Below are positions 41,580 to 51,242 of a stretch of DNA of 64,000 nucleotides, one piece after another. The notes below the pieces were generated by a model. It had not been told where the DNA came from and ran no database searches. It saw only the letters and a list, made by a program, of their open reading frames with translations. Made by a program: the position numbers and the translations under genes. This DNA comes from Streptomyces sp. V3I8 (GTDB lineage Bacteria > Actinomycetota > Actinomycetes > Streptomycetales > Streptomycetaceae). The stretch's first letter is position 1. The number at the start of each line of letters is the position of its first letter. The stretch is taken from contig NZ_JAUSZL010000002.1 in NCBI RefSeq assembly GCF_030817535.1, positions 6,882,001 through 6,946,000 on the forward strand. The letters are read 5' to 3'.

Positions 41580-42788
41580 TTACGGGACTATCTTCAGGAG
41601 GCGGTTGGGGGAGCCGGTGCCGGGCGAGGTGACCTTGCCCGTGGTGGCGCCGTTCGTCAGGGCCGTGGCGACCTGGGCCGGGGTGGCCGAGGTGTGGCCG
41701 GCCAGGTAGACCGCGGCCGCTCCCGCGACGTGCGGTGTGGCCATCGACGTACCGGAGATCGTGTTCGTCGCGGTGTCGCTGGTGTACCAGCCCGCCGTGA
41801 TCGACGAGCCGGGCGCGAAGATGTCCAGGACCGAGCCGTAGTTCGAGTAACTGGCCCTGGCGTCCGTGCTGGTGGTCGCGCCGACGGTGATCGCCGCCGC
41901 GACGCGGGCCGGCGAGTACGAGGAGGCGTTGGCGCTGCTGTTGCCCGCCGCGACCGCATAGGTCACGCCGCTGGCTATGGAGTTGGCCACCGCGTTGTCC
42001 AGCGTGGTGGACGCGCCGCCGCCGAGCGAGAGATTGGCGACCGAGGGGCCGCTGTGGTTCGCGGTCACCCAGTTGATGCCGGCGATGACGCCCGCGGTGG
42101 TGCCGGAACCGGCGTTGTCGAGCACGCGGACCGCCACGATCTTCGCCTTCTTGGCGATGCCGTAGGTCGAGCCCGCGATGGTCGTGGCGACGTGCGTGCC
42201 GTGACCGTTGCCGTCCGAGGCGACGGTGTCGCCGTCCACGGCGTCGTACCCGTAGGCGGCCCGCCCGCTGATCTGGGAGTGCGTGATGCGCACGCCGGTG
42301 TCGATGACGTACGCCGTCACGCCGCTGCCCGCCGAGTCCGGGTAGGTGTACGTGCCGGAGAGCGGCAGGGAGGTCTGGTCGGAGCGGTCCAGGCCCCAGG
42401 GGGCGCTGGACTGGGTGGTGTCGGTCGCCCGCACCGTCTGGTTCTGCTCGACCGTGGCCACCGAGGGGTCGGCGGCGAGTCTGCGGGCCTCCGCGGCCGA
42501 CAGGTTCGCCGACCAGCCGTTCAGCGCGGCGCCGAACGTCTTCTCGACGGTGCCTCCGTACCCCTTGATCAGACTCTTGCCCTTGGCGGACGAGGCCTTG
42601 AAGCCCGCGCCCTTCTCGAGCGTGACGATGTAGCTGTCCTTGACGGCGGTGGGGGAGCCCGCCGCCAGGACCCGGCCCTCGGCCGGTGCGGCCTGGGCGG
42701 GGAGCGCGGTGACGGCGCCGAGCAGGGCGGCGGCGACCACGGAGGTGGTCGCGGCGATCCGGATCCTCTTGCTACGCAGCTGTGCCAT
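41580..42788 (-). CDS. Secreted subtilisin-like serine protease (S8, proteinase K/aqualysin type)
   Basis: The 402-residue preproprotein has a signal peptide ending PAQAA (about 33), an inhibitor I9 propeptide (KDSYIVTLEKGAGF to VATVEQNQTVR, about 50-115) and an S8 catalytic domain. The triad is Asp in AYVIDTGVR, His in GNGHGTHVA and Ser in SGTSMATPHVAG; the oxyanion Asn lies in VAAGNSS. ATG 42788 has GGAGG eleven bases upstream. Extracellular protein degradation. Confidence 0.93.
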   Translation of the reverse strand: MAQLRSKRIRIAATTSVVAAALLGAVTALPAQAAPAEGRVLAAGSPTAVKDSYIVTLEKGAGFKASSAKGKSLIKGYGGTVEKTFGAALNGWSANLSAAEARRLAADPSVATVEQNQTVRATDTTQSSAPWGLDRSDQTSLPLSGTYTYPDSAGSGVTAYVIDTGVRITHSQISGRAAYGYDAVDGDTVASDGNGHGTHVATTIAGSTYGIAKKAKIVAVRVLDNAGSGTTAGVIAGINWVTANHSGPSVANLSLGGGASTTLDNAVANSIASGVTYAVAAGNSSANASSYSPARVAAAITVGATTSTDARASYSNYGSVLDIFAPGSSITAGWYTSDTATNTISGTSMATPHVAGAAAVYLAGHTSATPAQVATALTNGATTGKVTSPGTGSPNRLLKIVP

Positions 42789-43104
42789 TACGAGGGAGTC
42801 CTCCTCATGGGCGGCGCGCGCCCCGGGTCGGGCGCACGTCCGTGGGGGGTGCGCACATGTCGTACGCACGACCGGGAGCGTCGCGTTCCGCTACCGGACG
42901 AGACATCAGCGTGATCGGTCTACGGGCGTAGCTCAAGAGATTTGAGGGTATGTCACATGTCTGTCATGAGCACGCAATCGAACGTGCGGTGAACCTCCGG
43001 GGGACATCCCGCTCGGTGCGGAAAAGTCTTGGCATGCGCACTACCAGGCAACACGCGTAGCTGGTACCAAAGTCACGGCAGAGATCCTGCTATAGGGAGG
43101 TTCC
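42789..43104. other. Divergent intergenic region of subtilase and SGNH genes
   Basis: About 316 bp, relatively AT-rich, holding the two divergent promoters. I see no gene and no hexamers good enough to name. Confidence 0.5.
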
Positions 43105-43914
43105 ATGAGACGTTCCCGACTTACGGCATACGTGACCTCGCTCGTCGTCGCCACCGCCCTCGCCCTCACCGGGGCGGCGGCGGCCCAGGCGTCCGGGCAG
43201 GCCGCCGCCACGGGCTATGTGGCCCTCGGCGACTCCTACTCCTCCGGTGTCGGCGCCGGCAGCTACATCAGCTCCAGCGGCGACTGCAAGCGCAGCACGA
43301 AGGCCTACCCCTCCCTCTGGGCGGCCGCGAACTCACCCTCGTCGTTCAGTTTCACGGCGTGCTCGGGTGCTCGTACGAGTGATGTCCTGGCCAATCAGCT
43401 GAGCCCGCTGGGCTCCGGCACCGGCCTCGTCTCGATCTCCGTCGGCGGCAACGACGCCGGCTTCTCCGACGTCATGACGACCTGCGTCCTGCAGTCCGAC
43501 AGCGCCTGCGTGGCCCGCGTCAACACCGCGAAGGCGTACGTCGACTCGACACTGCCGGCCCGGCTCGACTCGGTCTACTCGGCGATCAGCGACAGGGCTC
43601 CGTCGGCCCAGGTGGTCGTCCTCGGCTATCCCCGGTTCTACCAGCTCAGCGGCAGTTGCCTGGCCGGTCTCTCGGAGACGGAACGCGCCGCCATCAACGG
43701 CGCCGCCGACCACCTGAACAGCGCCATCGCCAAGCGGGCCGCCGACCACGGCTTCACGTTCGGCGACGTACGCCCCACCTTCACGGGCCACGAGATCTGT
43801 TCCGGCAGCGCCTGGCTGCACAGTGTCAACTGGCTGAACATCGGCGAGTCCTACCACCCGACCGCGGCCGGCCAGTCGGGCGGCTACCTCCCCGTCCTCG
43901 ACTCGGTGGCCTGA
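43105..43914 (+). CDS. Secreted SGNH-family lipase/esterase
   Basis: The 269-residue protein has a signal peptide (1-about 34) and the SGNH blocks: GDSYSSGVG (block I Ser), the Gly in SGARTSDVL (block II), SVGGNDAGF (block III Asn) and SYHPTAAGQ (block V His). Six Cys residues suggest three disulfides as in Streptomyces GDSL lipases. A GGGAGG ribosome binding site precedes the ATG. Confidence 0.92.
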   Translation: MRRSRLTAYVTSLVVATALALTGAAAAQASGQAAATGYVALGDSYSSGVGAGSYISSSGDCKRSTKAYPSLWAAANSPSSFSFTACSGARTSDVLANQLSPLGSGTGLVSISVGGNDAGFSDVMTTCVLQSDSACVARVNTAKAYVDSTLPARLDSVYSAISDRAPSAQVVVLGYPRFYQLSGSCLAGLSETERAAINGAADHLNSAIAKRAADHGFTFGDVRPTFTGHEICSGSAWLHSVNWLNIGESYHPTAAGQSGGYLPVLDSVA

Positions 43915-43959
43915 CCGGCGCCCCCGCCCCGTGACCGTCACCCGACCGCCGCCGCCTGA

Positions 43960-45648
43960 TCAACGCCGCGGCCCGACCGCTCCGTTCGGGGCCAGTGCCT
44001 GAGGAGAGCCGGAGCCGGAGGTCCCGCCCGTCGGGGCCTCCGTCTCGCAGGTGACCGAGAAGGGCACCGAGTTCGACCGGGTCTCCTTCGGAGCGCGCAC
44101 CTCCACACCGATCCTGTTCTCGTACGTCCCCGACGCTTCGTACGTCGTCACGACGACCGTGTTCCGGCCGGTCCTCCCGCCGCCCGCGGGGAACGAGAGC
44201 GTCTTCCAGCCCGGGTCGGACACCTCACCCGTCTCCGTCACCCAGCGGTACTCCACGTCCGCCGGCACGACACCCACGGTGAAGGTCGCCGTGAAGGCGG
44301 GAGCCTTCGCGCCGGGTGGCGGGCAGGCCCCCGTGTAGTCGGTGTGCGAGCCCGTCACCGTCACCTTCACCGACTGGGTGGGCGCGGGCGTCGTCCCCCC
44401 GCCGCCGGTCGTCGAACCGCCGCCGTCCGTGCCGCTGTTCCCGTTCGTGCCGTTCGTGCCGTTCGTGCCGTTCGTGCCGGAGTCCTCCGTCGTCGCGCCG
44501 CCGTCGGTGCCGCCCGTGTCGCCGCCTCCGTCACCGGTGTCACCGCCGCTCGTCGAGCCGCCGGTCGTCCCGCCGCCGGAGCCGCCGGCCCCGTCGTCGC
44601 GGTCGACCAGCGCGTACGTCAGGCCCGCGATCGCGAGGGCCAGGGCGGCGAGCCCCGCGATCATCACGATCACGGCGCGCCGCGGACGGTCGGGCCCCGG
44701 GGCCGTCGTGGTGGCGTCGGAGGGCGGGTACCCGGATGCCGGTGCCTGCCGGGTGGCGTCCGGCCCGGGGAGCTGCCCCGCGACCGTCGGCGTGTAGGGC
44801 GCGGTGCCCGTACGGGGAGTGCCCCCGGTGGCGACCAGCCGGAGGTCGTGTTCGGCCTCCTCGGCCGGCATCCGCTCCGCCGGGTCCTTGCGCAGCAGGC
44901 CCTCGATGACCGGCGCGAGCGGGCCCGCCCGCAGCGGAGCGGGCAACTCCTCGTCGACGACCGCGCGCAGGGTGCTGAGCGGGGTGTTCTGCCGGAACGG
45001 CGAGTTGCCCTCGACGGCCGCGTAGAGGAGCACGCCCAGCGACCACAGGTCGGACTCGGGCCCCGGCGTACGGCCGAGCGCCCGTTCCGGGGCGAGGAAC
45101 TCCGGCGAGCCGATCACCTCACCGGTCATCGTGAGCGCCGAACTGCCTTCCACCGTCGCGATGCCGAAGTCGGTGAGCACCACGCGGCCGTCGTTCGACA
45201 GCAGGACGTTGCCGGGCTTCACGTCCCGGTGCAGGACGCCCGCCTCGTGCGCGGCCCGCAGCGCGGCGAGCACCTCCGCGCCGATGTGGGCGGCGCGCTG
45301 CGGGGGCAACGGGCCCTCGGTGTCCAGCAGATCGGACAGCGCGATCCCGCGGACCAGCTCCATCACGATCCACGGACGGCCCTCCTCCGTCGCCACGTCG
45401 TAGACCGTCACCACGTTGCGGTTCGAGATCCGGGCGGCCGCCCACGCCTCCCGCTCCAGGCGGGCGTACATCCGCTCGGCGTCCGGACCCGGCAGTCCCC
45501 CCGGGGCCCGCACCTCCTTGACGGCGACCTCGCGGTGCAGCACCTCGTCGCGGGCCCGCCACACGGTCCCCATCCCGCCCTCGCCGAGCGGGGAGAGCAG
45601 CCGGTAGCGGCCCGCGACCACACGTTCACTACCCGGTTCTTCGGACAC
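43960..45648 (-). CDS. Membrane Ser/Thr protein kinase (PASTA-less, PknB-like)
   Basis: The 562-residue protein starts at GTG 45648. The kinase domain (about 14-275) has GEGGMGTVW (22-30), Lys44, HRDVKPGNV (140-148) and DFG (160-162), all intact. A juxtamembrane Pro-rich segment, one transmembrane helix (about 325-350) and a Gly/Thr-rich spacer with NGT tandem repeats lead to an extracellular beta domain (VKVTVTGSHTDYTGACPP to VPFSVTCETEA) of unknown ligand. It probably senses an external signal. Confidence 0.9.
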   Translation of the reverse strand: MSEEPGSERVVAGRYRLLSPLGEGGMGTVWRARDEVLHREVAVKEVRAPGGLPGPDAERMYARLEREAWAAARISNRNVVTVYDVATEEGRPWIVMELVRGIALSDLLDTEGPLPPQRAAHIGAEVLAALRAAHEAGVLHRDVKPGNVLLSNDGRVVLTDFGIATVEGSSALTMTGEVIGSPEFLAPERALGRTPGPESDLWSLGVLLYAAVEGNSPFRQNTPLSTLRAVVDEELPAPLRAGPLAPVIEGLLRKDPAERMPAEEAEHDLRLVATGGTPRTGTAPYTPTVAGQLPGPDATRQAPASGYPPSDATTTAPGPDRPRRAVIVMIAGLAALALAIAGLTYALVDRDDGAGGSGGGTTGGSTSGGDTGDGGGDTGGTDGGATTEDSGTNGTNGTNGTNGNSGTDGGGSTTGGGGTTPAPTQSVKVTVTGSHTDYTGACPPPGAKAPAFTATFTVGVVPADVEYRWVTETGEVSDPGWKTLSFPAGGGRTGRNTVVVTTYEASGTYENRIGVEVRAPKETRSNSVPFSVTCETEAPTGGTSGSGSPQALAPNGAVGPRR

Positions 45649-45691
45649 GGGCGTCCCCCATTCGCATCCGCACGATCCTGAACAAAGTAGC

Positions 45692-47242
45692 TCAACCCAG
45701 TGCGGTTGCAGCCCCCTTGAACACCAGTCCCGCCCCGAGGGCCACCACGACGAACGCCGATCCGAGTGGCGTGGAGCGGCGTACCAGCGCCGCGGTCCTG
45801 CCCCCCGACCAGCGGGCGCCGTTCTCGATCGCCTTCGCGACCCTGCTGCCGACCTTGACCACGGCGAACCCGGCCGCCGTGAGGGTGAGGGCGAGCCCGG
45901 CCCCGTACGCCAGGACGAGCAGCAGCCCGAACCAGGCCTTGCCGAGCGCCGCCGCGCCGACGAGCACGACGACGGCCGAGGGACTCGGCACGAGCCCTCC
46001 GGCGAAACCGAGCAGGAGGGTGTCCTTGAGCCGGAAGGCCGGAGCGTGAGGGCGGGGATGAGGGTGCGCGTGGGAATGCCCGTGATCACCGTCGTGCTCG
46101 TGTTGGTGTTCGTGTTCGTGCTTGTGTCCGTGCCCATGTGCATGCCCGTGATCGTGGTCGTGCCCATGACTGTGCCCATGGCCATGCCCATGCCCGTGTC
46201 CGTGGTCGCGCTGTCGCCATGCCCGTCGTACGAGGGTCGCGCCGGCCACCGTGACGATGACACCGCTCGTCACGCCCAGCCAGGCGATCACCGAGGGCGC
46301 GGCGGCCGAACCGGCGGTGACGAGGACGCCGAGGGCGACCACACCGAGCGTGTGCGTGACGGTCACGGAGCCGGCCAGCGGCAGCACGTCGCGCATCGTG
46401 GCGTTGCCCCGCGCGGCGGCCGTGGCGGCCATGATCGTCTTGCCGTGTCCGGGAGCGAGGGCGTGCAGCGCGCCGAGCAGCACCGCGATGCCCAGGGCGA
46501 GCGCGGCGAAGCCGGCGGTCAGGTCGTGGCGGGACACCAGGTCGTCCAGCGCCCGGGTGAAACGGTCGGCGCCGCGCGGCAGCACGGACGAGGCGGGCGC
46601 GTCGGAGCCCTCCTCGACGAGTGCGGGGCCACCCGGACGGACGCGCAGCGAGGCGCTCGCGGTGTCCGCCGGTGACGACAGCAACTGCGCCGGATACTCG
46701 GTCAGTTCGTCCGAGACGGACGTGCCGGGCACGTCCGAGTCGGTGAGCGTCGTCCGGTCGCCGCGGGCCGTGACCTCGCGCCAGCCCGGCCCGTCGTCCA
46801 CGGAGGCCCGAAAGCGCAGCGACAGGTTCCCGTCCGGCAGCGGAGCCGTCCAACGGCACTCCACCCGCAGGGCCTTGAGACCGGCCTGGCCGGGCCGTAC
46901 CCGGGCCCGGCTCCCGCCGGCGGTCGGCGCGACGGTCTTCCCGCCCACGGTCACCCGGCTCCTCCCGGCCGCCGCCTCGCACCGCTCCCGGGCCCAACTC
47001 CCCAGGCCCACCCGGTCGATGTCGGGCCGGGCCTGGGTCGCCGGGATCTCCGCCAGGTCCTCCACGTGGCGGATCCGCAGTTCTCCGGGAGCCACCACGA
47101 GTCCGTCGTACCGGTTGACGGTGAAGTTGCCGAGCGGATGCGCCGAGGCCGTCCCCGAGGGGACCAGCACGAGCGCGCAGGCGGCCAGCAGCACGGCCAC
47201 GCAGGACCCGAAGGCGCGCCGGCGCACGGAAGGGAGGCTCAC
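45692..47242 (-). CDS. NicO/RcnA-type nickel/cobalt transporter with long N-terminal exported domain
   Basis: The 516-residue protein has a signal sequence, an exported domain beginning AHPLGNFTVNRYDGL (about 34-225), then a NicO-type membrane domain with GALHALAPGHGKT and LLLGFAGGLVPSPSA. The long central His/Asp/Glu loop (alternating His-Gly, then Glu-His) is typical of metal-handling transporters. Start GTG 47242 overlaps the TPR gene stop (GTGA). Metal efflux or uptake is inferred from the family. Confidence 0.85.
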   Translation of the reverse strand: MSLPSVRRRAFGSCVAVLLAACALVLVPSGTASAHPLGNFTVNRYDGLVVAPGELRIRHVEDLAEIPATQARPDIDRVGLGSWARERCEAAAGRSRVTVGGKTVAPTAGGSRARVRPGQAGLKALRVECRWTAPLPDGNLSLRFRASVDDGPGWREVTARGDRTTLTDSDVPGTSVSDELTEYPAQLLSSPADTASASLRVRPGGPALVEEGSDAPASSVLPRGADRFTRALDDLVSRHDLTAGFAALALGIAVLLGALHALAPGHGKTIMAATAAARGNATMRDVLPLAGSVTVTHTLGVVALGVLVTAGSAAAPSVIAWLGVTSGVIVTVAGATLVRRAWRQRDHGHGHGHGHGHSHGHDHDHGHAHGHGHKHEHEHQHEHDGDHGHSHAHPHPRPHAPAFRLKDTLLLGFAGGLVPSPSAVVVLVGAAALGKAWFGLLLVLAYGAGLALTLTAAGFAVVKVGSRVAKAIENGARWSGGRTAALVRRSTPLGSAFVVVALGAGLVFKGAATALG

Positions 47243-48792
47243 CGGGCACCGCCCAGCGGCTTCCGGGCCGCCACCGGCTTCGGGGCCTTCAGCGACCTGA
47301 GGGTCTTCCGGGCCAGTTCCGCGCCCACCGGCGAGAAGCCCGGGTTGAGTTCCAGCGCCGACGACAGGCTTTCGCGGGCCTCCTTCCGGTGGCCCGTGGC
47401 CTGTTCGATCATGCCGCGGTGGTAGAGGAACGTGGCGTCCCGGTAGCCGGTGGCCGTGGCGCGCCGGGCGTGGCGCAGCGCCTCGTCGTCGCGCCCGTTG
47501 ACGTGCAGGGCCCAGGCCAGCGCGTCCGCGGTGTGCACGGTCCGGCGGCGCTCGTACTCGGCCCGCGCGGCGCGCAGCGCGGCCCCGCGGTCGCCGTGGT
47601 CGGCCGCGGCGAGCGCGGTGTCCAGGTCGGCGTTGACACCGTTCGCGCGGGCCAGCGCCGTCCAGGCGTCGACCAGCGCGTACTGGGCGCGGGCCTTCGC
47701 CGGGTCCGCCTCGCCGCCGCGCGCCTCGTACAGCTCGCCCAGCACGACCAGCGGCCCGGGCAGCGGGAAGCGGGCCACCACCTCCTCCATCCCGAGGATC
47801 GCGGCCGACCGGTCGCCGCCGGCCGCCTGCGCCCTGGCCCGGCCCTCCAGCGCCGGCAGGTAGGTGCCGTCGGCCCGCAGCGCCCGCTCGTAGTACGTGA
47901 GCGCCTTCCCGTACTCGCCCTCGCGCCAGGAGAGCTGGCCCAGCGACGACGCCACGTAGGCGACGTCCCCGGGTGCGGTGGCACCGGCCAGCGCCTGCTC
48001 CAGTACGCGGCGGGCCGTCCGGACGTCGCCGCGCAGCTCGTGCACGTAGGCGTACCGGGTGAAGACCGGGACGCCCGGGCGGCGGGAGTCGGCCTCGTCG
48101 GCGGCCTTCGACGCCTCCTTGTAGCGGCCGAGTTCGACCAGGGCGTCGACGCGGACCGACAGGGCGCGCTCGTTGAACGTGTTCTCCTCCAGTGCCCTGC
48201 GCGCGTACTCCAGCGCCTCGGGGAACCGGTGGCGGGCCGCGGCCAGCGCCGCCCGGCCGGCCAGCGCCGGATCGTTGCCGGGACTCAGCTCCAGCGAACG
48301 CTCCAGCGCGCGCTGTGCCTGCGGGTAGCGGGACGGGTCGCCGTCGGTGCGCGCCTGCTCGACGTAGGCGATGCCCAGCGTCGCCCAGCCGCCGGAGTCC
48401 TTGGGCTGCGCCTTCAGATGGGACTGCAGCGCGGAGATGCCCGCGGCCAGGCTGCCGCCCGCCAGCAGTTCGGGAGCGAGTCCCGGCGCGGACGCCACCG
48501 TGGACGTACCGCCGTCGTCCCTGCTGCCCAGCACCACGGCCCCCGCGGTCATCGCGACGGCGAGGGCGACGGCACAGGCCGCGAGCTGCAGCGCGCGGCG
48601 CCGCCCGGCCTCCCGCCGCCCCGCGGGAACGGGTTGCAGGGGCCCGCCGCGTCCGCCGGGCTCCGGCGCCCCGGCCACGTCGGCCGCCGCCGCGGACTCG
48701 GTCGCCGTCGCCGGCCCGGCGGTGCCGGCCGGTCCGGCCGTGTCGGGCGCGCCCGGGGTCCGCGGCGCGTCGTCGTTGCTGTGCGCGGGCAT
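47239..48792 (-). CDS. Membrane-anchored TPR protein
   Basis: The 517-residue protein starts at ATG 48792 (GAGGAG six bases upstream). A disordered Ala/Gly/Pro N-terminus precedes one transmembrane helix (LAACAVALAVAMTAGAVVL), followed by about nine tetratricopeptide repeats (for example GWATLGIAYVEQAR, ALTYYERALRADGTYLPALEGRA, SLSSALELNPGFSPVGAELA). It is coupled to the metal transporter gene and next to DUF4331, a conserved arrangement in Streptomyces. Assembly-scaffold role inferred. Confidence 0.85.
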   Translation of the reverse strand: MPAHSNDDAPRTPGAPDTAGPAGTAGPATATESAAAADVAGAPEPGGRGGPLQPVPAGRREAGRRRALQLAACAVALAVAMTAGAVVLGSRDDGGTSTVASAPGLAPELLAGGSLAAGISALQSHLKAQPKDSGGWATLGIAYVEQARTDGDPSRYPQAQRALERSLELSPGNDPALAGRAALAAARHRFPEALEYARRALEENTFNERALSVRVDALVELGRYKEASKAADEADSRRPGVPVFTRYAYVHELRGDVRTARRVLEQALAGATAPGDVAYVASSLGQLSWREGEYGKALTYYERALRADGTYLPALEGRARAQAAGGDRSAAILGMEEVVARFPLPGPLVVLGELYEARGGEADPAKARAQYALVDAWTALARANGVNADLDTALAAADHGDRGAALRAARAEYERRRTVHTADALAWALHVNGRDDEALRHARRATATGYRDATFLYHRGMIEQATGHRKEARESLSSALELNPGFSPVGAELARKTLRSLKAPKPVAARKPLGGAR

Positions 48793-48902
48793 TGCGCTCT
48801 CCTCGATCGCCATGGTGGGAAAGGTGGTGCACATCGGGGGCGGCGTGGCCCGTGCGCCGTGGGGGACACCCGCACGGACCACGCCGGTTCAAGGGGCGCG
48901 GG

Positions 48903-50444
48903 TCAGTAGGCGCGGCGCCGGCCGCGCCACCACAGCAGGCCCGTACCGACGAGCAGGAACCCGGCCGCGCCGGAGGCCGCGGAAACGGCGATCAGCGTGG
49001 TGTCGTCCATACCGCCGGTGCCGGTCGTGCCGCCCGCGGGCTGCAGCGCGTCCCCCAGCTGGTTGCGGACGTCGTTGGTGCCGGCCGTGCCCTTGGCCAG
49101 CGGTCCACGCGAACCGGAGGTCGGCAGGGCGACGTACGGGAACGTCTTCTCGAACTTCTGGTCGTTCTTGTCGACCGCGTCACCCAGGTCGTTCTTGGCG
49201 CCGACCAGTTCGCCCTCGACGACCTGCAGCGCGATGTCCAGCACGTCGTCGCCCAGGCGGCGGCCGTTCGGGAAGCCCGCGTTGTCACCGTCCAGCACAC
49301 CGAGGCGCTTCTCCTCGGCGGACGGCTTGATCGAGGTGTTGAGGCGCAGCATCTCCGAAGGACGCACGTGCGGCGGCTGGTTGAGGCCCTCCACACCCTT
49401 CAGGAACACGTCGACCAGGTCGTTGCGGGGCTCGTCGGGCGCCTCGATCTTGTAGATCGCCTCGATGAGCTTCGGCAGCTCGGGCTCGGTGACGTTCTTC
49501 AGGAAGTCGCCGTCGTTCCAGGGCGCGGACGCGTTGAACTTGTCCTTGTCCTTGATCGGGTTGACGACCTCGTTCACCAGCGGCATGCCCAGGCGCGAGA
49601 CCTGACGGTAGTGACCGCTCGCGTTCCTGCGCTGCGTCGTCGACCAGATGCCCACGATCGGCTGTTCGGCCGACTCCTGGATCATGTCGTTCGGCACCTG
49701 CAGGGCGACGGTGTTGACGTTGTAGCCCTTCAGGGTGTCGTTGCCGACCTCGGACAGGTTCCCGCCGTACAGCAGGTCGAAGACCCGCAGATCGAGGAAG
49801 AACGGGTCGTCGGCCTGGCCCGCGAACGTCGTGGCCCCGCCCGGCAGTTCGTGCACGGCCTGGTCGCGGAGCTTGGCGTAGTCCGGCATGGACGCCTTGC
49901 CGACGTTCGACGGCGCCACCGGCACGTCGTCCGCGACCTTCGTCCGCTTGACCAGGTGCTGGTCCTTCAGCTGCAGCAGGTCTATGTCGTAGGTCTGCGT
50001 GATGTTGAGGTCCGGGTCGTCCAGGCTCTCGACAGCGCCCGTGTTGTACAGGAAGGTCTTGTCGTTCTTCGTGTGCGTCCTGAAGGTGTACCGGAAGAGC
50101 AGTTCGCCCTGCGCGTCACCGTTGTTGTCGATGTGCAGGTCGTACTGGGCGTCCTCGGCGAACGGGAAGAAGTTCGGCCCGCCGGCCGGCTCCTCGAAGG
50201 GGATCCAGTTGGCGACGATCGTGGTCGTGTCCGGTTTGTCGGGGCTCGCGAACGCGTACACGTCCGTGTTGTCGTACTGCGGCTGCCCCGAGATGAGCGG
50301 AGCCTCCCGGTGGCTCGAGGCGCTCGCGCTCCCCGGTTCGAGCGCGGTCACGCCGACGGCCGCGAGCCCGCCGGTGGCCAGCGCACCGCAGACAAGGGTC
50401 GCGAGGCTCCTGCGTCCCACGAACCCACTGGTGAAAGGTGTCAT
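48903..50444 (-). CDS. DUF4331 exported protein
   Basis: The 513-residue protein has a signal peptide (about 1-43), the DUF4331 opening SSHREAPLISGQPQYDNTDVYAFASPD and the body with NWIPFEEPAGGPNFF, and a C-terminal transmembrane helix with RGRRRAY tail. ATG 50444. It is probably surface-anchored; the biochemical role of DUF4331 is unknown. It is divergent from the SigK/RskA-like pair, which suggests control by that system. Confidence 0.88.
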   Translation of the reverse strand: MTPFTSGFVGRRSLATLVCGALATGGLAAVGVTALEPGSASASSHREAPLISGQPQYDNTDVYAFASPDKPDTTTIVANWIPFEEPAGGPNFFPFAEDAQYDLHIDNNGDAQGELLFRYTFRTHTKNDKTFLYNTGAVESLDDPDLNITQTYDIDLLQLKDQHLVKRTKVADDVPVAPSNVGKASMPDYAKLRDQAVHELPGGATTFAGQADDPFFLDLRVFDLLYGGNLSEVGNDTLKGYNVNTVALQVPNDMIQESAEQPIVGIWSTTQRRNASGHYRQVSRLGMPLVNEVVNPIKDKDKFNASAPWNDGDFLKNVTEPELPKLIEAIYKIEAPDEPRNDLVDVFLKGVEGLNQPPHVRPSEMLRLNTSIKPSAEEKRLGVLDGDNAGFPNGRRLGDDVLDIALQVVEGELVGAKNDLGDAVDKNDQKFEKTFPYVALPTSGSRGPLAKGTAGTNDVRNQLGDALQPAGGTTGTGGMDDTTLIAVSAASGAAGFLLVGTGLLWWRGRRRAY

Positions 50445-50698
50445 GCCGTCCGTCCTCTGTCCCAAAGCTGTGTCCGGCGGTGAACCGGGCGGGAGACCCC
50501 TCGAGTGGTCCGTCGCCGCGCTCGTACCGCGTCGGTCGGTGTTGCCTGATGCACGCCATTCGGAGCCGGGGGGAGAAAGGATTGGTCCGGGATCCACCCG
50601 CGTTTTCAGGGAGTTGATCCGTAACCCCATCCGACGGCGTTCCTGCGCCGAATACGTGAGGACGGGACGGGCCGTTCAAGGCCGAGGAGGGGGAACGG

Positions 50699-51242
50699 GT
50701 GGAGGCGGACGAACTTCTGGTGCGCGTGGCCACAGGAGACCAGAAGGCCTTCGAGGATCTGTACGCCCTCGTGTCCGGGCCGGTCTTCGGGCTGGTGCGC
50801 CGGGTCGTACGGGACCCGGCGCAGTCGGAGGAGGTGGCGCAGGAGGTGCTCCTCGAACTCTGGCGCTCCGCCGCGCGCTACGACCCCGGCCGCGGCAGCG
50901 CGCACGCCTGGGTGCTGACCCTCGCGCACCGCAGGGCGGTCGACCGGGTGCGCAGCGCCCGCGCCGCCGGGGGAGCGCGAACTGCGCATGGCCCGGCGGT
51001 CGAACGGCCCCGCCTTCGACCACGTCGCCGAGGAGGTCGAGGCCGGCCTCGAGAGGGAATGGGTACGCCGCTGCCTGGACCGGCTCACCGCCCTGCAGCG
51101 CCAGTCCGTCACCCTCGCCTACTACGACGGCTACACCTACCGTGAAGTGGCCGAACGGCTCTCCCTGCCGCTCGGCACCGTGAAGACGCGCATGCGGGAC
51201 GGGCTCACGCGGCTGCGCAACTGCCTGGGAGGTGTCGCATGA
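50699..51242 (+). pseudogene. ECF sigma factor (SigK-type) with an apparent frameshift
   Basis: Begins at GTG 50699. Region 2 (DLYALVSGPVFGLVRRVVRDPAQSEEVAQEVLLELW, quoted by parts) is in one frame; region 4 (LTALQRQSVTLAYYDGYTYREVAERLSLPLGTVKTRMRDG) lies in the next frame and ends at 51242. The break is at a run of five G at 50969-50973; removing one G restores A-A-G-E-R-E-L-R-M-A-R-R. Length 544 nt confirms a +1 error. The pair with RskA is otherwise normal: its stop overlaps the anti-sigma start. Either sequencing error or real loss. Confidence 0.85.

Noticed and set aside
44430..44480. NGT codon repeats in the kinase as a regulatory repeat
   Set aside because: They are a simple 9-bp slippage repeat in a disordered spacer with no further structure.
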